Notes under the pieces: model-generated
Databases searched by the model: none
What the model was told of the DNA's origin: nothing
What the model saw: the letters and a program-made list of their open reading frames with translations, nothing else
In this document: positions 39,075 through 48,792 of the stretch, in pieces
Layout of the letters: every line of letters starts with the position of its first letter
Numbering within the stretch: the first letter of the stretch is position 1
Position numbers and translations under genes: made by a program
Origin: Westerdykella aurantiaca
Lineage: Eukaryota > Ascomycota > Dothideomycetes > Pleosporales > Sporormiaceae
Direction: 5' to 3'
DNA length: 64,000 nucleotides
NCBI GenBank assembly: GCA_030412805.1
Contig: JASJFJ010000003.1
Span: 6,200,001-6,264,000, forward strand

Positions 39075-40319
39075 ATGACAGCGTCAATAATGCAACCGGT
39101 GATTACACCGTCTGACCAACAACAACACCAGCAAGAACGACAGCCGAATCCCTCCCCGAAAGCGAACAATTCACCACCTGTGCCCACAGCCTCCACCTCC
39201 GAACCCTCCAAAGACGCAGATCCTCACCACGAAGAACACCAATACCTCTATCTCCTCCGTTCCATCCTCTCAACCGGCGAGCACCGCCCCGACCGCACCG
39301 GAACCGGCACCCTCGCCATCCCTTTCCCTCCTCAACTCCGATTCACCTTATCCCGCCCGTCCTCCGCAGCATCAGACCCGAACGACTACGACCTTATCCT
39401 CCCCCTCCTAACAACTAAACGCGTCTACCTCCGCGCCGTCCTGCACGAACTTCTCTGGTTCATCTCCGGCGCCACGCACGCGGGGCCTCTCAGCGCCGCA
39501 GGAGTAAAGATCTGGGACGGAAACGGCAGTCGTAGTTATCTAGACGGCGTTGGTCTGAGCCACTATGCAGAAGGCGAGCTGGGACCTGTCTATGGGTTTC
39601 AATGGCGACACTTTGGCGCGGAGTATAGGCCTGGTGTTTACGGCGGAAAGGGTGTATATAAGCACGTCGAGGACGCCAAAGGACAGAATGAAGGCGCGAA
39701 GGAGGAGGCTTCAGACGAGCAACAAGAAGACTCGTATGAGGGCCAGGGAGTCGACCAACTCGCAGAAGTAATCCGCAAACTACGCACCACACCCTACGAC
39801 CGGCGCATCATTCTCTCCGCCTGGAACCCCGCCGATCTCACGAAGATGGCTCTACCACCCTGCCACATGTTTGCGCAATTCTACGTTGAGTTCCCTGACG
39901 CGCCCCGCGGCGTCGACGCACTGGAATCCCTGAAGAAGAAGAACCAGAGCGAAGGAAACCCGCCTGAGCAGAAGCCGAAAGCGAAGGGCGTCCTCCACAC
40001 CATCCTCTACCAACGCTCCTGCGACATGGGCCTCGGCGTCCCGTTCAACATCGCCTCCTACGCGCTCCTCACACACATCCTGGCGCACGTCTGCGACCTG
40101 CGTCCGGGCACGCTAACACACACGATGGGCGACGCGCACATCTACCTCGACCATGTGGACGCTTTGAAGACGCAGATAGAAAGGACGCCAAGGGATTTCC
40201 CGTTGCTCAGGATACACAATAGGGAGAAGGGCGGGAGCGTGGATGGATGGAAAGTGGAGGATTTCGAGGTCGTGGGGTATGAGCCGCATAAGGGAATTGC
40301 GATGAAGATGAGTGTGTAG
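39075..40319 (+). CDS. Thymidylate synthase
   Basis: A single exon of 414 aa from ATG 39075. The enzyme methylates dUMP to dTMP using methylenetetrahydrofolate. Seen motifs: RPDRTGTGTLAIP with the phosphate-binding Arg74, LLTTKRVYLRAVLHELLWFI, GPVYGFQWRHFGA, the catalytic Cys263 in MALPPCHMFAQFYV, YQRSCDMGLGVPFNIASYAL and GDAHIYLDHVDAL near the end. The length exceeds the usual 290-320 aa because of a Gln/Pro/Ser-rich N-terminal extension of about 50 residues and an acidic, Gln/Glu-rich insert between residues about 195 and 225 (EDAKGQNEGAKEEASDEQQE), plus a Lys/Glu-rich insert after the catalytic Cys. The core is intact, so I expect an active enzyme. No intron is needed. Confidence 0.96.
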   Translation: MTASIMQPVITPSDQQQHQQERQPNPSPKANNSPPVPTASTSEPSKDADPHHEEHQYLYLLRSILSTGEHRPDRTGTGTLAIPFPPQLRFTLSRPSSAASDPNDYDLILPLLTTKRVYLRAVLHELLWFISGATHAGPLSAAGVKIWDGNGSRSYLDGVGLSHYAEGELGPVYGFQWRHFGAEYRPGVYGGKGVYKHVEDAKGQNEGAKEEASDEQQEDSYEGQGVDQLAEVIRKLRTTPYDRRIILSAWNPADLTKMALPPCHMFAQFYVEFPDAPRGVDALESLKKKNQSEGNPPEQKPKAKGVLHTILYQRSCDMGLGVPFNIASYALLTHILAHVCDLRPGTLTHTMGDAHIYLDHVDALKTQIERTPRDFPLLRIHNREKGGSVDGWKVEDFEVVGYEPHKGIAMKMSV

Positions 40320-40838
40320 GGAGGTGGAGTACGTATATGTGGCATGTGAATTAAAGGAACAGCTGTTTCCATGTGTATAAGATATCCATTGTTATCTAGA
40401 CGGCAGGCTCGAAGCCAATCAGGGATACTTTCTCAAACTTCTTGGGCAAGGTCTTCTTTGGAAGTCGCCGAGTTCTCAGCCTATCTCCCGCGTCCCACTC
40501 CGATGGCGCCCCCGCTGACCGAGCATCAAGTGCGGAAGCCCCATCACATGCCCGAACTGCGCCAGCCACTCTTACGGGACCGGCGTGCGGTCATATCCTC
40601 TCAACATGGCGGAACCAGCCAGGATAGAAAGGGTCGGTGCACCGTGGGCGCCAGAAGGCAGGACGCCATTGGTGCGCATCATGCATGCCCATTACGAAAA
40701 CCCTTCGACGGCTCACAATACTCCGACGAGGCGTCATTGCATATGCTGTGGCATAGAGTCTCTTTGGATCCATCATTCCTCCAAAAGAGTCACCCTGCTT
40801 GGGGAATATAATGTCGTTCCTTGTTCTGCATGATACTT
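40320..40838. other. Convergent 3-prime intergenic region
   Basis: About 520 bp between the converging thymidylate synthase and HIT-domain genes. Several open frames exist on both strands, but none has coding character or a family match. Confidence 0.5.
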
Positions 40839-41458
40839 TCAATTTGTGTCAGCAGCCATCTCATCGGCCAACCACTCTGCTTCTTTACGCATCTCTTCCT
40901 CACTCCTGGGCTTTCTGCTCTCGTCAGCATCAACTCTAGGGAATCTCCCTCTTCTCCCGCTTTCGTCCGTTCCCCCATTCTCACTGTCTCGCTCCGCGAA
41001 TTGCCTGTGCAAGTCGCCATCCTCGCTCTCCATCATGCCGTAGATGGCATCCGTCCCGCCAGCATGGGAGAGGTCGTTTTTCCTTCGTGGAATGATGTGC
41101 GCATGAACGTGCGGTACGCTCTGTCCCGCATCTACGCCGTCTTGAATGGCAATGTTGAGGGATGACGCCTGGAAGACTCGCTCTACGGTTTTGGAGACCC
41201 GTTGGACGGTGAGGAAGAGGTCTTGGACCTCAGCCGCAGAGAGATCGTTGAAACGAGGTACGACGCGGCGCGGGGAGACGAGTACGTGACCGGGGAGAAG
41301 AGGCTTGAGATTTACAAGGGCGAAAGAGAGCGGTGTAAGGTGGAAGACCTGTAATGGTCAGCTTCTACATTGCCTGGCTGGTGACGATTGGAATTGCATA
41401 CCTGATTGGTGACCACGAATGAGCCAAACTTGATGACATCCTTGGTGAGCGGCGGCAT
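40839..41458 (-). CDS. HIT-family nucleotide hydrolase (Fhit/Aph1-like)
   Basis: Two exons on the minus strand, 41458-41402 and 41348-40839, give 188 aa. The intron is 53 bp with a GTATGC donor. The N-terminus MPPLTKDVIKFGSFVVTNQ continues as VFHLTPLSFALVNLKPLLPG and HVLVSPRRVVPRF, the usual Fhit start. The HIT triad is HVHAH (His99, 101, 103) in QSVPHVHAHIIPRRKND, preceded by NIAIQDGVDAG. The C-terminal 60 residues are acidic and Arg-rich (EEEMRKEAEWLADEM). Fhit-type proteins cleave diadenosine tri- and tetraphosphates to AMP plus ADP or ATP. The yeast counterpart is Hnt2/Aph1. Substrate preference is inferred from the family. Confidence 0.92.
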
Positions 41459-42365
41459 CTCTGCATCTGATAAGCTAAGCGGAGATGGGCACGTAGCTCA
41501 GCTTTGTTGTTTTGTTGCTGTGTAATAGCGGCGACAGCATGTGGCATGAGGGATGAGGTTGGATGTGGCGCAGGAAGCGAGCATGGCGAACCGAGGCAGC
41601 CAAGGCGCGGCAGGGGCAACCGGCAGCGCGGGCTTGGGTCCCGCACATCCCGCATCTGGAACAGGGCGACGGCGCGGTCACGTGATCGGACGCGTGCGGT
41701 GTCTTTGCAATTTCATTCGCGTTTTGGTCGCCGTCCGTGGGATGCGACTCGGCTGGTGGGGGTCGAGCTGCACGCCATATCTAAGACTCCAGCACTCCGC
41801 CGCCCGCAGCAAACACCACGGCTGCTCCTCTCCCTGCAGACAATCGCGACCGACCGCTACTTTCAGGCTGCCATTGTTGTACAGGCAACTCTGCCACCTG
41901 TGGCCGTACCGCTCGGATAGCATATCTACTCTGGAACCTCGCCTACAAACTCCTCATTCCTTCAACCACCCACCTCCGACGACTGCTGCTGGTAGAGGTA
42001 TGTGTGGCGCATCGGCGGCCCTCCGTCCGCTTCGAAACACGAGATAGATTCTAATTGCTTCTCTAGGCTTCACGTCATCTTCCAAGCGAGTCCCCACACC
42101 TCGTCAACCGCACTCTGCCTGCCGGGTCCAGATTCGCGACCCTCATCACTGGCGCGCACACTACAGCGGCCCGGACCTAACGCGGCGCACGGAAACTCCA
42201 CCAGGCACTGGTCCATATAATTCCCGATAGTCCTCTACCTCCCGCCTTCTCCAGTGTTTCCTCAACGCACTCCCCCACGCTCTCTCCTGAGGCTTTGCAC
42301 TCATCGCAAACCCCGACATCTACGACCCCAGCAGCCACAAGCTCAGTACCTGTCCTTCGCCTGCA
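41459..42365. other. Divergent upstream region of the HIT and STEEP1-like genes
   Basis: About 900 bp. Open frames on both strands at 41500-42050 lack family resemblance. A GTATGT at 41998 and a CTCTAG ending near 42067 could bound an intron in the STEEP1 leader. No repeat is seen. Confidence 0.4.
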
Positions 42366-42896
42366 ATGGACATCGGCACCCACCGCCCCTCCCTCGAACG
42401 CGCCACCACCGACGAGAAACTCTCCCTCGCCGCGTCAAACACGGTCTACACCTACCACTGCCTCTGCACGCACCTCCTCCTCGCCACCTCGACCCCCCTC
42501 TCTGACCTTCCCACCCGCACCAAGTCCCTCGATAGGGCACACATCATGCCTCTCCCGCCTGCGCCAGTGCCCGTACGCGGCAAGGCCCAGACCGCAACAT
42601 CTGCCGACCACTACGGCTGCATCATCTCCATGACTCTGGACCGGGAGCCCACAATCGTGCAGTCCGATGCCGGGTTTGAGAAGCGCTACCTCCAGCGCTG
42701 TGGACGCTGCAACCAGATCGTCGCCTACCATCTCGATTGGCAGCAATACCCTGGCGCAAACGACGGGGAGGAGAACAAGCGCTTCGGCCGCCGCGAGGAC
42801 GTCGTCTACCTTGTCCCAGGAGAATTCCTCTCGACGAGCGAGATGCTGAGGGGCAAGATGCCTGGTGTCGTTGGCGTATCGGAGTTGAAGCTTTAA
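42366..42896 (+). CDS. STEEP1-domain protein (CXorf56 homologue)
   Basis: A single exon of 176 aa from ATG 42366. Motifs that match the STEEP1 family are VYTYHCLCTHLLLATSTPLS with a CxC pair, LPTRTKSLDRAHIMPLP, EKRYLQRCGRCNQIVAYHL with a CxxC pair, and FGRREDVVYLVPGEFL. The two Cys pairs probably bind one zinc ion. The human protein was described as promoting STING exit from the ER; fungi have no STING, so the ancestral role must be different, possibly in splicing or ER export. That is inference. The length is close to the family norm. The gene is divergent from the HIT hydrolase. Confidence 0.85.
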   Translation: MDIGTHRPSLERATTDEKLSLAASNTVYTYHCLCTHLLLATSTPLSDLPTRTKSLDRAHIMPLPPAPVPVRGKAQTATSADHYGCIISMTLDREPTIVQSDAGFEKRYLQRCGRCNQIVAYHLDWQQYPGANDGEENKRFGRREDVVYLVPGEFLSTSEMLRGKMPGVVGVSELKL

Positions 42897-43670
42897 GGTC
42901 CAGGCCGGGCTGGCGTGACGAGTACGAGGCTTCTTTTCGATCGACGGGCCATGATACGATTCTTAACAATCGGTCTCTTTCCTTGAGTTCCTTTGGAATG
43001 GCGGAACCGGGGTTCGGTGGCGTTTACGACACAGCTAGCTCCGGGATTTGGCTCGGAAGACGCCCTTTCTAACTGTCAATCGGGCGAAGGGTTACGGGGT
43101 GGCTTTGATTTTCCTTTATTTTTCTTCTTGTTCTGGTTTTTCTTTCTTTCGACTTCACGCGACGGCTGCTACTATTACGACGGCTACTATTACGGCTACA
43201 TAAGCACACGCATAGATATGATACCCATCGGCTGACGCGCTGGGCTTCTCATGCTTACCCTTTGATGCGAGAGGGCCCGAGAGATCGCGTCCCATGTGGG
43301 AGGATTTGGGTTTGAGATTGTTTAGGTAATGAATAATGACATGATGAAACTCCGATCGCGAGTTTGGAACTTCACAGCTGTGCGCAAGTGGTCAAGATAT
43401 GACCCCCAGAAATATGTGCGAGAACGCTTGTCGTCTTTAGGTATGCATTCCTACTCGCGTCTACATAGCATAGAGACGTCAACGTCTCTGGTCCAGGCCC
43501 CCAGACACATGTCGTGAAGCCATCCAAGGCGATCCCTACCCACTCGCTCCCTCCGAAAAGAAGAAGAAACACCGATAAACGCCAAGAGCATGCCCAAATT
43601 CCACCCCATCGCCGTGTCGAAGGCTGGATATCAAGAAGCCGAGACCGAGAGTAGCCAGAAAGCGCTGGAC
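42897..43670. other. Intergenic region with no supported gene
   Basis: About 770 bp between the ends of the STEEP1-like and light-chain genes. A T-rich run at 43110-43150 and (TAC)-like triplets near 43170-43200 are the only notable features. Confidence 0.5.
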
Positions 43671-44260
43671 CTAGTTCTCTGCAATCGTCTTTACGAATTC
43701 TGTCACCCAGTTAGTCCTCATCCATTCATTCCCTCCTTGCCTTCTCAACCACACTCCGAATCAACGGAAATGCTCAAAACGTACCTCTATAATCCACCTC
43801 GCCATTGCCCCCATCAATCGTGCTCTTGAACAACTCCTCCACCTCCTCCTCACTCATCTTCTCCCCCAGATTCGTCAGGATGTACTTGATCTGGCCCTTC
43901 CCGACGAACCCGCTGCGATCCTTGTCGAACACCTGGAACCCCCGGATGTACTCCTCGATGTCGAACGGTTCGCGGAACCCGCCGGGGCGGTTCAGGATCT
44001 TGGAGAAGGTGTCGAAATCGACTGTGCAAGCGATCATCAGCTATCTGCGCCAGCAAGAAAGGAAGGGAGGGGAACAAGGACGTACAGTCTGCGCCGACGC
44101 CGCGCTCCAGGTCGGCGATCTCCGCCAAGGTAGGATTCTGGCCGCAGGCGCGCAGGAGGTCGCCCAGCGCGCTGCGCTCGACGCGGCCGTTGCCGCGCTT
44201 GTCGAAGAGCTGGAAGGCTTCGCGGTAGTTGGTGGAGGCCTGCGTGTCGTGGTTATTCAT
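43671..44260 (-). CDS. Myosin essential light chain (Mlc1/Cdc4-like), EF-hand protein
   Basis: Three exons on the minus strand: 44260-44086, 44021-43785 and a 29 bp last exon 43699-43671 that supplies FVKTIAEN and the stop. The 85 bp last intron has an ACTAAC branch site. Spliced length is 146 aa, typical for Cdc4/Mlc1. Seen: EAFQLFDKRGNGRVERSALGDLLRACGQNPT, FDTFSKILNR, GFQVFDKDRSGFVGKGQIKYIL, and TNLGEKMSEEEVEELF with DGGNGEVDYREF. EF-hand loop 3 (DKDRSGFVGKGQ) has lost several calcium ligands, as expected for a light chain rather than calmodulin. A longer N-terminus from ATG 44329 (MAPPRHHQQQPQQ) is open, but 44260 has the better context. It binds IQ motifs of class II and V myosins for cytokinesis and transport. 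Confidence 0.88.
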
Positions 44261-45530
44261 TGTGATGTCTTTGGACGAGTAGTAGGAAGGTTGTTGGGGC
44301 TGCTGTTGGTGGTGGCGCGGCGGAGCCATTGGAGAGTTGGGTATGCGGGAGGGTTGAGGAGGATGAAAGGGCGGGGCAGAGGAGAGGAGAGACTTCAAAG
44401 AGATGCTGCGAGCGGCGTGGGCTGTTTGACAACAGCGGCGGATTTGGGGAGACGTCGCGGTGGGATCCCCTCTGTCGTCGTACAAGAAGCGCCGCAACAT
44501 GACCGCTCCTCGCATCCCTCCTCCTCCCTCCTCTCCGTAGACTCGGGCGGACATTCCGCGGTGATGCGTCGGATAGGCGAAAGAAAAGCCGGGGAGAGCA
44601 ACGACTTACCATTGTATGTGATATGTGTTCGGAAGCGGCGATATAGGTATGGAAGGGTGCGGAAAAGGTGCAGAGAGTCGTGAAGATGGTGCTGAGGTGC
44701 GTTTGAGCTGGCGAGAGGTGTGCGACTGAGGTACAGGGGGTATGGTGTGTTGATTGCCAAGTGGGCGCTCGTCGCCTAGCAACAGGGGACAGATGAGGTT
44801 AGCGTGGGTCATCTTGAGATGCTCCACTATGAGCGTCACTTCTGACGGATCGCCTTGGTTTGAATCCAGTTCCTTGTTTCCTGTAGATGGATTGGTCGAC
44901 GGCGCAGTTGCTCACATTTCGGCTTCAAGCAAGGTCAACAGCCTGTATCCTCCGAGCACTGGAGGAGATGTGCTCGAGGAGGGAAACTGTTTTGAGATGC
45001 TTTGTTAAGCACGCTGCGATGCCACTCTATACGGAAGATCTACCATAGTATGAAGTACAGAATACTCCGTAGTGGATGATCCACTACTGCCAACCCGTTC
45101 ATACTGGATCCAGCGCATAATCAGATCTCCTTGCCGTTCAGCTGGATGCAGGTTGCTATGCATATTGATCGAGCTTCAAATTACTTTTTGGCACCGAAAG
45201 CTGCACAACTATTCTGTACCATGGACATGGTCAAGCTGATATATTCTTCCAAAGGACTCTTGACCATCTCTTATGCCTCGATTTGCTTCCTCACCTTCCG
45301 AGGTCCTCCGATGCATTTGTTTACTGTATTTCCCTTTTAGGACTAGTCCCCAGCCACCCCCAGCCTCCTGAGAGCTGAACTGATCTGACAACACAGCTCA
45401 GGATCACGAACCGACACGACCGCTCGCACTCTCCGTCGGGCCCGGAATGCTCGCACAGGGCGTCCACGACTTACCCACCCCTCACACATTCCATTGATCT
45501 GTCCTCGTCCATTACCACGCGTCGCCAGCC
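44261..45530. other. Divergent intergenic region
   Basis: About 1.27 kb upstream of both the light-chain gene (minus) and the charged-repeat gene (plus). The light-chain side (44340-44610) probably holds its leader and perhaps a leader intron with a GTAAGT donor near 44604. A TACTCCGTA word occurs at 45063-45071. No gene is seen. Confidence 0.5.
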
Positions 45531-46835
45531 ATGGCGAAGGGCAAAGCAGCCGGCCTCGTAGGTGCAGGCGCTGCCGTCACTGCAGTTGCCGGCGCCTACA
45601 AGTTCGGAGAGTTCTTGTACAGAGCAAAACGCCTGAAGGATGTTGGTCCCTCGAATGCCGTCTACGTTCGCCTGATCAAGCGCATCCAAGCCGATCTCGA
45701 CGAAGTCAAGCGTCTCCTTACCGTTCCCGAAGTCAAAGATGCCCTCGAAGCGAATCCCCCCAAGGCGAAATGGGTGTACGGAGTTATGCGCGATGTCCGC
45801 GGCGCGCTGGAAAACATCACACCCCATACCGAGCGTGTGGCCAGCGATGTCGAGGATGGAAGACGGGTTGGAGTTAGGCATCGCTTGTACTGGTTGCTGA
45901 GCGAGAAGGAGAAGTTGGAGAATAGGGAGAAGGAGCTTCTTGTCGCCCATGGAAGTTTGACAGAGGTCATTGGATATCTGACGGCTCTGGAGCCGGTCGA
46001 ACCTACCCAGTATAAAGAGAAGGAGACTCGCAATACGAAGGTCGATATCGATGTGGATGTTAGGCACAGTGGACCTGATCGCGTCGAGGAGAGGGAAGTC
46101 TGGATCGAGCGCCATGATCGTGGTCCTCGGCATGTGCATGAGACGCACGAAACCGTCATTGAGCATGAAGGACCCTCTCGCCATGTGGAGCAGGAGACCT
46201 GGGTCGAGCGCGACCGCGACCCCCGTTATGTGGAGCGTGAGACCTACGTTGAGCGCCGTGACCCTCGCCATGAGGAGCGATACTACGAGGACAGGCAGTA
46301 TGGCGCTCAGCCGGGTCGCGTAGAGGAACGCGAGTTCCACTACCAGCGTGACCCCCGCCACGTCGAAGCTGAGTACTACGAGAGAGGACCTCAATACCGT
46401 GACGAGAGGCGCTACGAGGAGCGTCGCTATGACCGTCGCCCGGAGTCCTTTGAGGACCGCGTCCCCGACCGCGAGACCTTCATGCAAAGCGACGTCGGCA
46501 GGCGCTACAACCGCTCGCCCTACGGAGAGTATGCAGAATACGGTGCGCCGCAGCCATCCGGAGCAGCCGAGTACCGGCGTAGGTTCCACGGAGACCCTGG
46601 ATTTGGCGATGAACTTGTGCTAAATCCGCAACCAGTGCCGCCTCAAGGCCGCGAATACGAGCGTGAAGTGAGTGCCTATTCGAAATACAGGGGCTCTTCT
46701 GGTGGTTACTGACGCGGTAGGGGTCAGACTTGGATTGAGGAGAAGGACGATTATACGCACGATCAGTATGGGAACAAGCTTCCCGAACCGTTGCAGACGA
46801 CGAGGTATCCTCAATATCCGAAGCCCCGGTACTAG
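45531..46835 (+). CDS. Charged Arg/Glu/Tyr-repeat protein, unknown
   Basis: Two exons, 45531-46667 and 46728-46835, give 414 aa. The 60 bp intron has GTGAGT, a TTACTGAC branch and a GTCAG acceptor. Without splicing the frame ends early in VSAYSKYRGSSGGY; with it the tail becomes TWIEEKDDYTHDQYGNK...PQYPKPRY. The N-terminus has a short Gly/Ala hydrophobic run (AGLVGAGAAVTAVAGAYKF). Residues 30-160 are a helical domain of conserved look (SNAVYVRLIKRIQADLDEVK, HRLYWLLSEKEKLENREKEL). Residues 175-320 are imperfect repeats of the type RDPRHVE / RYVERETYVERR, very rich in Arg, Glu, Tyr and His, likely disordered. I do not recognise the family. Confidence 0.78.
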
Positions 46836-47409
46836 GCGAATCGGCTTGGAGACGGGATGTGTATGTATGCGGAGCTGGTTTTATGAGCCTCTTGCTGCGT
46901 TTTTGTCTATGCTTTGCTTGGGACTGGGAGCGCTCGTATGTAGCTTCTCCGATTTCATAGTTCAATGTCTATTCACTTCTGCCACGTGCAAATTCGTCAA
47001 CCTGTCTTTCCAAGGTATTCATTATTGGTGGCTGTTCATTTCGCACCTTCACATTCAATTTCGCCGGTTTCACCCATTGACCGGTTGCTCTGCATGACAA
47101 TCAAGGGACGTTTCTGGCACTGTTGTCTTGTGCGACGGTAGTTTGTCTCCGTCACCGCAACCATTACCACTTTCACTGACACACGCACCACTTTTGCTCA
47201 ACGGTGGCACTTGATTTCACCTTCTTTCTTTAACCTAGATATCCCACCTCACTCCTCAGCTAGTTTCCCAACAGCTCCGCGAAACCGGTGTCAAAGCTTT
47301 CGCTTCATCTATCACACCGTGCTCCTCGCAAGTTGCAAACCCACAACAATTGCGCATCCGCTCCGCCGCCACCGCCAACAGCGACACCATCGTCCGCCTC
47401 AACACCAAC
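46836..47409. other. Intergenic region
   Basis: About 570 bp of tandem-oriented intergenic DNA holding the 3-prime end of the charged-repeat gene and the promoter of the membrane-protein gene. Nothing else is recognised. Confidence 0.5.
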
Positions 47410-48792
47410 ATGCCCGTCCGGGCCCCTCCACCGCGTCCCCGTCCCCGTACTCGGGGGCTCTACCTCTTCACGCCCCGCTTCTGGGCTGCCACCCTCAGCA
47501 CAAAATGGCCCGGCATAACCAGCTTCGCGGCTCCACTCGCCGTGACGAATGCTCTTCTATGCCTTGCACAGTTCGGGCTGGGGATCTACATCGCCTATGA
47601 GTTCTTGAAGGTGGGGACGCTGTTCGACTGCTGGGAGGGCGATAGCAGGGTGGAGAAGACGGGCAAGGTGACCATTATCGGGATGGGCTTTGACGGGGAG
47701 AAGACCGGAAATGGATGGAAATGGGCGCATACGTTGGACGGAGGAAGGCTTGTGTAAGTTTCTCCTCAGACTGCTTGTTCTTTCTACGCAATGGTTCCCG
47801 CATGTTGGGCACAGCGCAGTAACATCAACACTAATACCACTGCTACAGTACAACGGTATACTTCACTGTCCTGGTCCCTCTCCTGGTCTTCATCCTCATC
47901 TCCATCTTGATATACGCGCACTTTTCCCGTTCCGGCCTGTCAATCCGCCACGCACTCTACTGGACCTATTTCACGTTCCTGATCTGGGCCACCGATCTAG
48001 CTGACGATCTCGCGAAGCCAGACGCTTCAAGCTTGAACCTGGACGTCGAGATCTGCCGGACACCGTTAGCGGAGCAGATGTGGCAGGCTAAGGAACACAG
48101 GTCGACCCTTTGGGATGTTAGGGCCTACTTTGTGGCTTTGATGGTCATCTGGTACGTATACTCCATTCTCCCCCGTGGGCTGGAACCTTTTGGACTCGAG
48201 GAAAGTTCAATGAACCGCCTGTTCGGTTTAGGCTATGCATACAGCTAACATCCCCTATAGCGGATTAGCATACGTTATGCTCGCTTACATCGCCGCCTAC
48301 CTCAATGACATGGCTGGAAGATTCCACGATGCGCGCGCCCGGGACCTGGAACTACAGCCGCTTCCCCATTCGCAACCAACGCCCGCTGCGACTGCCCCGC
48401 CGTCTGATAGCAATCCGCGCCGAAGGCAAAATGGAACCGCGGAGACGTTGCCGAATCCGGAGTACTTCGAACAAGTCGCGCTGTCCGGGAACTCGTCCAA
48501 CACTGTGAACGGAAATGTGAACGGAGATGGGAATGGAATCAAGAATCTGAAGGACCCTGAGAAAGAAGCAATCGCCACACCACTCCCAGTCTCTCCGGAT
48601 GTGACAGGCAATCGTACAACTGGCTTCAGTGGTCGTGGCGAGCGCGCCTTCAAGGAAAAGGGCCTGAGCGACGGAGTGCAGCATCGGCGAAGCGATGGGA
48701 GCCAGGAGTCTGGTGTGCCATATGAGGATCCGTTTGCTGATCCGCCAGAGGTGATGAACAGTGGTAATGCGAAGAGGAACGAGAAGCAGTAG
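47410..48792 (+). CDS. Four-helix membrane protein, unknown
   Basis: Three exons join in frame: 47410-47753, 47849-48151 and 48261-48792 (392 aa). Start MPVRAPPPRPRPRTRGLYLF is basic. Four hydrophobic segments are visible: LAVTNALLCLAQFGLGIYIA, TTVYFTVLVPLLVFILISIL, ALYWTYFTFLIWATDLA, and a last one formed across the second splice (FVALMVIW joined to CGLAYVMLAYIAAYL). The first extracytosolic loop includes TLFDCWEGDSRVEKTG. The C-terminal 180 residues are hydrophilic, with Asn/Ser/Pro-rich stretches and NGNVNGDGNGIKN, ending in KRNEKQ. That the helices are completed by the splices supports the gene model. The family is not one I can name. Confidence 0.8.
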
